This document shows positions 51,571 to 63,427 of a stretch of DNA of 64,000 nt, piece after piece. Source of the DNA: Morinoia aosen (Eukaryota; Arthropoda; Malacostraca; Amphipoda; Talitridae); assembly GCA_030386875.1 (NCBI GenBank), contig CM059560.1, positions 43,194,757 to 43,258,756 of the forward strand. Direction: 5' to 3'. The position numbers and the translations under genes are program-made. The notes under the pieces were generated by a model. That model was not told the DNA's origin. It ran no database searches and was given only the letters and a program-made list of their open reading frames with translations. The number at the start of each line of letters is the position of its first letter. Position 1 is the first letter of the stretch.

Positions 51571-54500
51571 CGCTGTAGAGATACCTTCTGTACTTCTTTG
51601 TGCGCTGTAGAGATACCTTCTGTACTCCTTTGTACGCTGTAGAGATACCTCGTGTACTCCTTTGTACGTTCTAGAGATATTTCCTGTACTCCTTTGTGCG
51701 CAATAGAGATACGTTCTGTACTCCTTTGTGCGCTGTAGAGATACCTTCTGTACTCCTTTGTGCGCTGTAGAGATACCTTCTGTACTCCTTTGTACGCTGT
51801 AGAGATACCTCGTGTACTCCTTTGTACGTTCTAGAGATATTTCGTGTACTCCTTTGTGCGCTGTAGAGATACCTTCTGTACTCCTTTGTGCGCTGTAGAG
51901 ATACCTTCTGTACTCCGTTGTGCGCTGTAGAGATACCTTCTGTACTCCTTTGTACGCTGTAGAGATACCTCGTGTACTCCTTTGTACGTTCTAGAGATAT
52001 TTCCTGTACTCCTTTGTGCGCTGTAGAGATACCTTCTGTACTCCTTTGTGCGCTGTAGAGATACCTTCTGAACTCTTTTGTGTGCTGTAGAGATACCTTC
52101 TGTACTCCTTTGTGCGCTGTAGAGATACCTTCTGTACTCCTTTGTGCGCTGTAGAGATACCTTCTGTACTCCTCTGTACGCTGTAGAGATACCTCGTGTA
52201 CTCCTTTGTGCGCTGTAGAGATACCTTCTGTACTCCTTTTTGCGCTGTAGAGATACCTTCTGTACTCATTTGTACGCTGTAGAGATACCTCGTGTACTCC
52301 TTTGTACGTTCTAGAGATATTTCCTGTACTTCTTTGTGCGCTGTAGAGATACCTTCTGTACTCCTTTGTGCGCTGTAGAGATACCTTCTGTACTCCTTTT
52401 TGCGCTGTAGAGATACCTTCTGTACTCATTTGTACGCTGTAGAGATACCTCGTGTACTCCTTTGTACGTTCTAGAGATATTTCCTGTACTTCTTTGTGCG
52501 CTGTAGAGATACCTTCTGTACTCCTTTGTGCGCTGTAGAGATACCTTCTGTACTCCTTTGTGCGCTGTAGAGATACCTTCTGTACTCCTTTGTACGCTGT
52601 AGAGATACCTTCTGTACTCCTTTGTGCGCTGTAGATACCTTCTGTACTCCTTTGTACGCTGTAGAGATACCTCGTGTACTCCTTTGTACGTTCTAGAGAT
52701 ATTTCCTGTACTCCTTTGTGCGCTGTAGAGATACCTTCTGTACTCCTTTGTGCGCTGTAGAGATACCTTCTGTACTCCTTTGTACGCTGTAGAGATACCT
52801 CGTGTACTCCTTTGTACGTTCTAGAGATATTTCATGTACTCCTTTGTGCGCTGTAGAGATACCTTCTGTACTCCTTTGTGCGCTGTAGAGATACCTTCTG
52901 TACTCCTTTGTGCGCTGTAGAGATACCTTCTGTACTCCTTTGTGCGCTGTAGAGATACCTTCTGTACTCCTTTGTGCGCTGTAGAGATACCTTCTGTACT
53001 CCTTTGTACGCTGTAGAGATACCTCGTGTACTCCTTTGTGCGCTGTAGAGATACCTTCTGTACTCCTTTGTGCGCTGTAGAGATACCTTCTGTACTCCTT
53101 TGTGCGCTGTAGAGATACCTTCTGTACTCCTTTGTACGTTCTAGAGATATTTCCTGTACTCCTTTGTGCGCTGTAGAGATACCTTCTGTACTCCTTTGTG
53201 CGCTGTAGAGATACCTTCTGTACTCCTTTGTGCGCTGTAGAGATACCTTCTGTACTCCTTTGTGCGCTGTAGAGATACCTTCTGTACTCCTTTGTACGCT
53301 GTAGAGATACCTCGTGTACTCCTTTGTACGTTCTAGAGATATTTCCTGTACTCCTTTGTGCGCTGTAGAGATACCTTCTGTACTCCTTTGTGCGCTGTAG
53401 AGATACCTTCTGTACTCCTTTGTGCGCTGTAGAGATACCTTCTGTACTCCTTTGTACGCTGTAGAGATACCTCGTGTACTCCTTTGTACGTTCTAAAGAT
53501 ATTTCCTGTACTCCTTTGTGCGCTGTAGAGATACCTTCTGTACTCCTTTGTGCGCTGTAGAGATACCTTCTGTACTCCTTTGTGCGCTTTAGAGATACCT
53601 TCTGTACTCCTTTGTACGCTGTAGAGATACCTCGTGTACTCCTTTGTACGTTCTAGAGATATTTCCTGTACTCCTTTGTGCGCTGTAGAGATACCTTCTG
53701 TACTCCTTTGTGCACTGTAGAGATACCTTCTGTACTCCTTTGTGTGCTTTAGAGATACCTTCTGTACTCCTTTGTACGCTGTAGAGATACCTCGTGTACT
53801 CCTTTGTACGTTCTAGAGATATTTCCTGTACTCCATTGTGCGCTGTAGAGATACCTTCTGTACTCCTTTGTGCGCTGTAGAGATACCTTCTGTACTCCTT
53901 TGTGTGCTGTAGATATACCTTCTGTACTCCTTTGTGCGCTGTAGAGATACCTTCTGTACTCCATTGTGCGCTGTAGAGATACCTTCTGTACTCCTCTGTA
54001 CGCTGTAGAGATACCTCGTGTACTCCTTTGTGCGCTGTAGAGATACCTTCTGTACGCTTTGTGCGCTGTAGAGATACCTTCTGCACTCCTTTGTGCGCTG
54101 TAGAGATACCTTCTGTACTCCTTTGTACGTTCTAGAGATATTTCCTGTACTCCTTTGTGCGCTGTAGAGATACCTTCTGTACTCCTTTGTGCGCTGTAGA
54201 TATACCTTCTGCACTCCTTTGTGTGCTGTAGAGATACCTTCTGTACTCCTTTGTGCGCTGTAGAGATACCTTCTGTACTCCTTTGTGCGCTGTAGAGATA
54301 CCTTCTGTACTCCTTTGTGCGCTGTAGAGATACCTTCTGTACTCGTTTGTACGCTGTAGAGATACCTCGTGTACTCCTTTGTGCGCTGTAGAGATACCTT
54401 CTGTACTCCTTTGTACGCTGTAGAGATACCTCGTGTACTCCTTTGTACGTTCTAGAGCTATTTCCTGTACTCCTTTGTGCGCTGTAGAGATACCTTCTGT

Positions 54501-56079
54501 ACTCGTTTGTGCGCTGTAGAGATACCTTCTGTACTCCTTTGTGCGCTGTAGAGATACCTTCTGTACTCCTTTGTGCGCTGTAGAGATACCTTCTGTACTC
54601 CTTTGTACGCTGTAGAGATACCTCGTGTACTCCTTTGTACGTTCCAGAGATATTTCCTGTACTCCTTTGTGCGCTGTAGAGATACCTTCTGTACTCCTTT
54701 GTGCGCTGTAGAGATACCTTCTGTACTCTTTGTGCGCTGTAGAGATACCTTCTGTACTCCTTTGTGCGCTGTAGAGATACCTTCTGTACTTCTTTGTACG
54801 CTGTAAAGATACCTCGTGTACTCCTTTGTACGTTCTAGAGATATTTCCTGTACTCCTTTGTGCGCTGTAGAGATTCCTTCTGTACTCCTTTGTGCGCTGT
54901 AGAGATACCTTCTGTACTCCTTTGTGCGCTGTAGAGATACCTTCTGTACTCCTTCGTGCGCTGTAGAGATACCTTCTGTACTCCTTTGTGCGCTGTAGAG
55001 ATACCTTCTGTACTCTTCTGTTCGCTGTAGAGATACCTTCTGTACTCCTTTGTGCGCTGTAGAGATACCTTCTGTACTCCTTTGTACGTTCTAGAGATAT
55101 TTCCTGTACTCCTTTGTGCGCTGTAGAGATACCTTCTGTACTCCTTTGTGCGCTGTAGAGATATCTTCTGTACTCCTTTGTGCGCTGTAGAGATACCTTC
55201 TGTACTCCTTCGTGCGCTGTAGAGATACCTTCTGTACTCCTTTGTGCGCTGTAGAGATACCTTCTGTACTCCTTTGTGCGCTGTAGAGATACCTTCTGTA
55301 CTCCTTTGTGCGCTGTAGAGATACCTTCTGTACTCCTTTGTACGTTCTAGAGATATTTCCTGTACTCCTTTGTGCGCTGTAGAGATACCTTCTGTACTCC
55401 TTTGTGCGCTGTAGAGATATTTCCTGTACTCCTGTGTGCGCTGTAGAGATACCTTCTGTACTCCTTTGTGCGCTGTAGAGATACCTTCTGTACTCCTTTG
55501 TACGCTGTAGAGATACCTCGTGTACTCCTTTGTACGTTCTAGAGATATTTCCTGTACTCCTTTGTGCGCTGTAGAGATACCTTCTGTACTCCTTTGTGCG
55601 CTGTACAGATACCTTCTGTACTCCTTTGTGCGCTGTAGAGATACCTTCTGTACTCCTTTGTACGCTGTAGAGATACCTTCTGTACTCCTTTGTGCGCTGT
55701 AGAGATACCTTCTGTACTCCTTTGTACGCTGTAGAGATACCTCGTGTACTCCTTTGTACGTTCTAGAGATATTTCCTGTACTCCTTTGTGCGCTGTAGAG
55801 ATACCTTCTATACTCCTTTGTGCGCTGTAGAGATACCTTCTGTACTCCTATGTGCGCTATAGAGATACCTTCTGTACTCCTTTGTACGCTGTAGAGATAC
55901 CTTCTGTACTCCTTTGTGCGCTGTAGAGATACCTTCTGTACTCCTTTGTACGCTGTAGAGATACCTCGTGTACTCCTTTGTACGTTCTAGAGATATTTCC
56001 TGTACTCCTTTGTGCGCTGTAGAGATACCTTCTGTACTCCTTTGTGCGCTGTAGAGATACCTTCTGTACTCCTTTGTGC
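51571..56079 (+). repeat. Third family, copy 1
   Basis: This copy matches 58,859-63,427. Markers are GCGCAATAG with ACGTTCTG (51,699 and 58,987; offset 7,288), CTAGAGCTA (GC at 54,457 and 61,809), 31-bp monomers near 54,053/61,405 and 54,727/62,079, AGATTCC near 54,872 and 62,224, CTCCTGTGTG near 55,431 and 62,783, and CGCTATAG (55,855 and 63,207). The offset from 52,429 on is 7,352. The block around 52.2-52.55 kb is rearranged between copies. Similarity ends about 56,075/63,428. Confidence 0.86.
52231..52550 (+). repeat. Local 160-bp tandem duplication (5 monomers)
   Basis: The five-unit group with a five-T TTTTTGCG unit, an A ending ACTCATTTG, a C, and a B ending ACTTCTTTG occurs twice exactly 160 bp apart (five-T runs at about 52,237 and 52,397; ACTCATT at about 52,263 and 52,423). 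The partner copy at 59.7-59.85 kb has the group once. This is a duplication one higher-order block in size and specific to this copy. Confidence 0.85.
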
Positions 56080-58026
56080 GCTGTAGAGATACCTTCTGTA
56101 CTCCTTTGTGCACTGTAGAGATACCTTCTGTACACCTTTGTACGCTGTAGAGATACCTCGTGTACTCCTTTGTACGTTCTGGAGATATTTCCTGTCCTCC
56201 TTTGTGCGCTGTAGAGATACCTTCTGTACTCCTTTGTGCGCTGTAGAGATACCTCGTGTACTCCTTTGTACGTTCTAGAGATATTTCCTGTACTCCTTTG
56301 TGCGCTGTAGAGATACCTTCTGTACTCCTTTGTGCGCTGTAGAGATACCTTCTGTACTCCTTTGTGCGCTGTAGAGATACCTTCTGTACTCCTTTGTACG
56401 CTGTAGAGATACCTTCTGTACTCCTTTGTGCGCTGTAGAGATACCTTCTGTACTCCTTTGTACGCTGTAGAGATACCTCGTGTACTCCTTTGTACGTTCT
56501 AGAGATATTTCCTGTACTCCTCTGTGCGCTGTAGAGATACCTTCTGTACTCCTTTGTGAGCTGTAGAGATACCTTCTGTACTCCTTTGTACGCTGTAGAG
56601 AAACCTTCTGTACTCCTTTGCGCGCTGTAGAGATACCTTCTGAACCCCTTTGTACGCTGTAGAGATACCTCGTGTACTCCTTTGTACGTTCTAGAGATAT
56701 TTCCTGTACTCCTTTGTTGGCTGTAGAGATACCTTCTGTACTCCTTTGTGCGCTGTAGAGATACCTTCTGTACTCCTTTGTGCGCTGTAGAGATACCTTC
56801 TGTACTCCTTTGTACGCTGTAGAGATACCTTCTGTACTCCTTTGTGCGCTGTAGATACCTTCTGTACTCCTTTGTACGCTGTAGAGATACCTCGTGTACT
56901 CCTTTGTACGTTCTAGAGATATTTCCTGTACTCCTTTGTGCGCTGTAGAGATACCTTCTGTACTCCTTTGTGCGCTGTAGAGATACCTTCTGTACTCCTT
57001 TGTACGCTGTAGAGATACCTCGTGTACTCCTTTGAACGTTCTAGAGATATTTCCTGTACTCCTTTGTGCGCTGTAGAGATACCTTCTGTACTCCTTTGTG
57101 CGCTGTAGAGATACCTTCTGTACTCCTTTGTGCGCTGTAGAGATACCTTCTGTACTCCTTTGTGCGCTGTAGAGATACCTTCTGTACTCCTTTGTGCGCT
57201 GTAGAGATACCTTCTGTACTCCTTTGTACGCTGTAGAGATACCTCGTGTACTCCTTTGTGCGCTGTAGAGATACCTTCTGTACTCCTTTGTGCGCTGTAG
57301 AGATACCTTCTGTACTCCTTTGTGCGCTGTAGAGATACCTTCTGTACTCCTTTGAACGTTCTAGAGATATTTCCTGTACTCCTTTGTGCGCTGTAGAGAT
57401 ACCTTCTGTACTCCTTTGTGCGCTGAAGAGATACCTTCTGTACTCCTTTGTGCGCTGTAGAGATACCTTCTGTACTCCTTTGTGCGCTGTAGAGATACCT
57501 TCTGTACTCCTTTGTACGCTGAAGAGATACCTCGTGTACTCCTTTGTACGTTCTAGAGATATTTCCTGTACTCCTTTGTGCGCTGTAGAGATACCTTCTG
57601 TACTCCTTTGTGCACTGTAGAGATACCTTCTGTACTCCTTTGTTCGCTGTAGAGATACCTCGTGTACTCCTTTGTACATTCTAGAGATATTTCCTGTACT
57701 CCTTTGTGCGCTGTAGAGATACCTTCTGTACTCCTTTGTGCGCTGTAGAGATACCTTCTGTACTCCTTTGTGCGCTGTAGAGATACCTTCAGTACTCCTT
57801 TGTACGATGTAGAGATACCTTCTGTACCCCTTTGTGCGCTGTAGAGATACCTTCTGTACTCCTTTGTACGCTGTAGAGGTACCTCGTGTACTCCTTTGTG
57901 CGTTCTAGAGATATTTCCTGTACTCCTTTGTGCGCTGTAGAGATACCTTCTGTACTTCTTTGTGCGCTGTAGAGATACCTTCTGTACTCCTTTGTACGCT
58001 GTAGAGATACCTTCTGTACTCCTTTG
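56080..58026 (+). repeat. Right-hand family, member delta
   Basis: This member matches gamma at offset 6,234 from the GTGCACTG unit (49,875 and 56,109) through GTTCTGGAG (49,941 and 56,175), the 30-bp monomers (50,613 and 56,847) and GCTGAAGAG (51,187 and 57,421). Past 57,679 it follows beta (offset 8,760) rather than gamma. Delta therefore joins features of both and cannot be a simple copy of gamma alone. Its left edge coincides with the right edge of the 51.5-kb block. Confidence 0.85.
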
Positions 58027-58858
58027 TGCGCTGTAGAGATACCTTCTGTACTCCTTTGTACGCTGTAGAGATACCTCGTGTACTCCTTTGTACGTTCTAG
58101 AGATATTTCCTGTACTCCTTTGTGCGCTGTAGAGATACCTTCTGTACTCCATTGTGCGCTGTAGAGATACCTTCTGTACTCCTTTGTGCGCTGTAGAGAT
58201 ACCTTCTGTACTCCTTTGTACGCTGTAGAGATACCTTCTGTACTCCTTTGTGCGCTGTAGATACCTTCTGTACTCCTTTGTACGCTGTAGAGATACCTCG
58301 TGTACTCCTTTGTACGTTCTAGAGATATTTCCTGTACTCCTTTGTGCGCTGTAGAGATACCTTCTGTTCTCCTTTGTGCGCTGTAGAGATACCTTCTGTA
58401 CTCCTTTGTACGCTGTAGAGATACCTCGTGTACTCCTTTGTACGTTCTAGAGATATTTCCTGTACTCCTTTGTGCGCTGTAGAGATACCTTCTGTACTCC
58501 TTTGGGCGCTGTAGAGATACCTTCTGTACCCCTTTGTGCGCTGTATAGATACCTTCTGTACTCCTTTGTGCGCTGTAGAGATACCTTCTGTACTCCTTTG
58601 TGCGCTGTAGAGATACCTTCTGTACTCTTTTGTACGCTGTAGAGATACCTCGTGTACTCCTTTGTGCGCTGTAGAGATACCTTCTGTACTCCTTTGTGCG
58701 CTTTAGAGATACCTTCTGTACTCCTTTGTACGCTGTAGAGACACCTCGTGTACTCCTTTGTACGTTCTAGAGATATTTCCTGTACTCCTTTGTGCGCTGT
58801 AGAGATACCTTCTGTACTCCTTTGTGCGCTGTAGAGATACCTTCTGTACTCCTTTGTG
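58027..58858 (+). repeat. Linker of ordinary monomers between delta and third-family copy 2
   Basis: These are A, B and C units with a 30-bp monomer at 58,253 and private changes TTTGGGCG near 58,502, CTGTATAG near 58,543, GCGCTTTAG near 58,698 and GAGACACCTCG near 58,737. I saw no clear long-range partner. Nothing else is seen. Confidence 0.65.
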
Positions 58859-61800
58859 CGCTGTAGAGATACCTTCTGTACTTCTTTGTGCGCTGTAGAG
58901 ATACCTTCTGTACTCCTTTGTACGCTGTAGAGATACCTCGTGTACTCCTTTGTACGTTCTAGAGATATTTCCTGTACTCCTTTGTGCGCAATAGAGATAC
59001 GTTCTGTACTCCTTTGTGCGCTGTAGAGATACCTTCTGTACTCCTTTGTGCGCTGTAGAGATACCTTCTGTACTCCTTTGTACGCTGTAGAGATACCTCG
59101 TGTACTCCTTTGTACGTTCTAGAGATATTTCGTGTACTCCTTTGTGCGCTGTAGAGATACCTTCTGTACTCCTTTGTGCGCTGTAGAGATACCTTCTGTA
59201 CTCCGTTGTGCGCTGTAGAGATACCTTCTGTACTCCTTTGTACGCTGTAGAGATACCTCGTGTACTCCTTTGTACGTTCTAGAGATATTTCCTGTACTCC
59301 TTTGTGCGCTGTAGAGATACCTTCTGTACTCCTTTGTGCGCTGTAGAGATACCTTCTGAACTCTTTTGTGTGCTGTAGAGATACCTTCTGTACTCCTTTG
59401 TGCGCTGTAGAGATACCTTCTGTACTCCTTTGTGCGCTGTAGAGATACCTTCTGTACTCCTCTGTACGCTGTAGAGATACCTCGTGTACTCCTTTGTGCG
59501 CTGTAGAGATACCTTCTGTACTCCTTTGTGCGCTGTAGAGATACCTTCTGTACTCCTTTGTGCGCTGTTGAGATACCTTCTGTACTCCTTTGTACGCTGT
59601 AGAGATACCTCGTGTACTCCTTTGTACGTTCTAGAGATATTTCCTGTACTCCTTTGTGCGCTGTAGAGATACCTTCTGTACTCCTTTGTGCGCTGTAGAG
59701 ATACCTTCTGTACTCCTTTGTGCGCTGTAGAGATACCTTCTGTACTCCTTTTTGCGCTGTAGAGATACCTTCTGTACTCATTTGTACGCTGTAGAGATAC
59801 CTCGTGTACTCCTTTGTACGTTCTAGAGATATTTCCTGTACTTCTTTGTGCGCTGTAGAGATACCTTCTGTACTCCTTTGTGCGCTGTAGAGATACCTTC
59901 TGTACTCCTTTGTGCGCTGTAGAGATACCTTCTGTACTCCTTTGTACGCTGTAGAGATACCTTCTGTACTCCTTTGTGCGCTGTAGATACCTTCTGTACT
60001 CCTTTGTACGCTGTAGAGATACCTCGTGTACTCCTTTGTACGTTCTAGAGATATTTCCTGTACTCCTTTGTGCGCTGTAGAGATACCTTCTGTACTCCTT
60101 TGTGCGCTGTAGAGATACCTTCTGTACTCCTTTGTACGCTGTAGAGATACCTCGTGTACTCCTTTGTACGTTCTAGAGATATTTCATGTACTCCTTTGTG
60201 CGCTGTAGAGATACCTTCTGTACTCCTTTGTGCGCTGTAGAGATACCTTCTGTACTCCTTTGTGCGCTGTAGAGATACCTTCTGTACTCCTTTGTGCGCT
60301 GTAGAGATACCTTCTGTACTCCTTTGTGCGCTGTAGAGATACCTTCTGTACTCCTTTGTACGCTGTAGAGATACCTCGTGTACTCCTTTGTGCGCTGTAG
60401 AGATACCTTCTGTACTCCTTTGTGCGCTGTAGAGATACCTTCTGTACTCCTTTGTGCGCTGTAGAGATACCTTCTGTACTCCTTTGTACGTTCTAGAGAT
60501 ATTTCCTGTACTCCTTTGTGCGCTGTAGAGATACCTTCTGTACTCCTTTGTGCGCTGTAGAGATACCTTCTGTACTCCTTTGTGCGCTGTAGAGATACCT
60601 TCTGTACTCCTTTGTGCGCTGTAGAGATACCTTCTGTACTCCTTTGTACGCTGTAGAGATACCTCGTGTACTCCTTTGTACGTTCTAGAGATATTTCCTG
60701 TACTCCTTTGTGCGCTGTAGAGATACCTTCTGTACTCCTTTGTGCGCTGTAGAGATACCTTCTGTACTCCTTTGTGCGCTGTAGAGATACCTTCTGTACT
60801 CCTTTGTACGCTGTAGAGATACCTCGTGTACTCCTTTGTACGTTCTAAAGATATTTCCTGTACTCCTTTGTGCGCTGTAGAGATACCTTCTGTACTCCTT
60901 TGTGCGCTGTAGAGATACCTTCTGTACTCCTTTGTGCGCTTTAGAGATACCTTCTGTACTCCTTTGTACGCTGTAGAGATACCTCGTGTACTCCTTTGTA
61001 CGTTCTAGAGATATTTCCTGTACTCCTTTGTGCGCTGTAGAGATACCTTCTGTACTCCTTTGTGCACTGTAGAGATACCTTCTGTACTCCTTTGTGTGCT
61101 TTAGAGATACCTTCTGTACTCCTTTGTACGCTGTAGAGATACCTCGTGTACTCCTTTGTACGTTCTAGAGATATTTCCTGTACTCCATTGTGCGCTGTAG
61201 AGATACCTTCTGTACTCCTTTGTGCGCTGTAGAGATACCTTCTGTACTCCTTTGTGTGCTGTAGATATACCTTCTGTACTCCTTTGTGCGCTGTAGAGAT
61301 ACCTTCTGTACTCCATTGTGCGCTGTAGAGATACCTTCTGTACTCCTCTGTACGCTGTAGAGATACCTCGTGTACTCCTTTGTGCGCTGTAGAGATACCT
61401 TCTGTACGCTTTGTGCGCTGTAGAGATACCTTCTGTACTCCTTTGTGCGCTGTAGAGATACCTTCTGTACTCCTTTGTACGTTCTAGAGATATTTCCTGT
61501 ACTCCTTTGTGCGCTGTAGAGATACCTTCTGTACTCCTTTGTGCGCTGTAGATATACCTTCTGCACTCCTTTGTGTGCTGTAGAGATACCTTCTGTACTC
61601 CTTTGTGCGCTGTAGAGATACCTTCTGTACTCCTTTGTGCGCTGTAGAGATACCTTCTGTACTCCTTTGTGCGCTGTAGAGATACCTTCTGTACTCGTTT
61701 GTACGCTGTAGAGATACCTCGTGTACTCCTTTGTGCGCTGTAGAGATACCTTCTGTACTCCTTTGTACGCTGTAGAGATACCTCGTGTACTCCTTTGTAC

Positions 61801-63427
61801 GTTCTAGAGCTATTTCCTGTACTCCTTTGTGCGCTGTAGAGATACCTTCTGTACTCGTTTGCGCGCTGTAGAGATACCTTCTGTACTCCTTTGTGCGCTG
61901 TAGAGATACCTTCTGTACTCCTTTGTGCGCTGTAGAGATACCTTCTGTACTCCTTTGTACGCTGTAGAGATACCTCGTGTACTCCTTTGTACGTTCCAGA
62001 GATATTTCCTGTACTCCTTTGTGCGCTGTAGAGATACCTTCTGTACTCCTTTGTGCGCTGTAGAGATACCTTCTGTACTCTTTGTGCGCTGTAGAGATAC
62101 CTTCTGTACTCCTTTGTGCGCTGTAGAGATACCTTCTGTACTTCTTTGTACGCTGTAAAGATACCTCGTGTACTCCTTTGTACGTTCGAGAGATATTTCC
62201 TGTACTCCTTTGTGCGCTGTAGAGATTCCTTCTGTACTCCTTTGTGCGCTGTAGAGATACCTTCTGTACTCCTTTGTGCGCTGTAGAGATACCTTCTGTA
62301 CTCCTTCGTGCGCTGTAGAGATACCTTCTGTACTCCTTTGTGCGCTGTAGAGATACCTTCTGTACTCTTCTGTTCGCTGTAGAGATACCTTCTGTACTCC
62401 TTTGTGCGCTGTAGAGATACCTTCTGTACTCCTTTGTACGTTCTAGAGATATTTCCTGTACTCCTTTGTGCGCTGTAGAGATACCTTCTGTACTCCTTTG
62501 TGCGCTGTAGAGATATCTTCTGTACTCCTTTGTGCGCTGTAGAGATACCTTCTGTACTCCTTCGTGCGCTGTAGAGATACCTTCTGTACTCCTTTGTGCG
62601 CTGTAGAGATACCTTCTGTACTCCTTTGTGCGCTGTAGAGATACCTTCTGTACTCCTTTGTGCGCTGTAGAGATACCTTCTGTACTCCTTTGTACGTTCT
62701 AGAGATATTTCCTGTACTCCTTTGTGCGCTGTAGAGATACCTTCTGTACTCCTTTGTGCGCTGTAGAGATATTTCCTGTACTCCTGTGTGCGCTGTAGAG
62801 ATACCTTCTGTACTCCTTTGTGCGCTGTAGAGATACCTTCTGTACTCCTTTGTACGCTGTAGAGATACCTCGTGTACTCCTTTGTACGTTCTAGAGATAT
62901 TTCCTGTACTCCTTTGTGCGCTGTAGAGATACCTTCTGTACTCCTTTGTGCGCTGTACAGATACCTTCTGTACTCCTTTGTGCGCTGTAGAGATACCTTC
63001 TGTACTCCTTTGTACGCTGTAGAGATACCTTCTGTACTCCTTTGTGCGCTGTAGAGATACCTTCTGTACTCCTTTGTACGCTGTAGAGATACCTCGTGTA
63101 CTCCTTTGTACGTTCTAGAGATATTTCCTGTACTCCTTTGTGCGCTGTAGAGATACCTTCTATACTCCTTTGTGCGCTGTAGAGATACCTTCTGTACTCC
63201 TATGTGCGCTATAGAGATACCTTCTGTACTCCTTTGTACGCTGTAGAGATACCTTCTGTACTCCTTTGTGCGCTGTAGAGATACCTTCTGTACTCCTTTG
63301 TACGCTGTAGAGATACCTCGTGTACTCCTTTGTACGTTCTAGAGATATTTCCTGTACTCCTTTGTGCGCTGTAGAGATACCTTCTGTACTCCTTTGTGCG
63401 CTGTAGAGATACCTTCTGTACTCCTTT
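58859..63427 (+). repeat. Third family, copy 2
   Basis: This is the partner of 51,571-56,079 (offset 7,288, then 7,352). Visible differences are few: TTTGCGCGCTG near 61,860 where copy 1 has TTTGTGCGCTG, CGTTCGAGAG near 62,184 where copy 1 has CTAGAG, and the different unit order near 59,560-59,790 (A with CTGTTGAG, then A, C, B) against the local duplication in copy 1. The right side continues into ordinary units to the window end. Confidence 0.86.

Noticed and set aside
54573..54806. Plus-strand reading frames of 60-78 codons (also 306-488, 41,747-41,983, 61,925-62,158)
   Set aside because: They are the complementary reading of the same repeat, open only where B, or a mutated CTGTAG, removes the regular TAG stop. 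Cysteine-rich appearance comes from TGT and TGC in the monomer.
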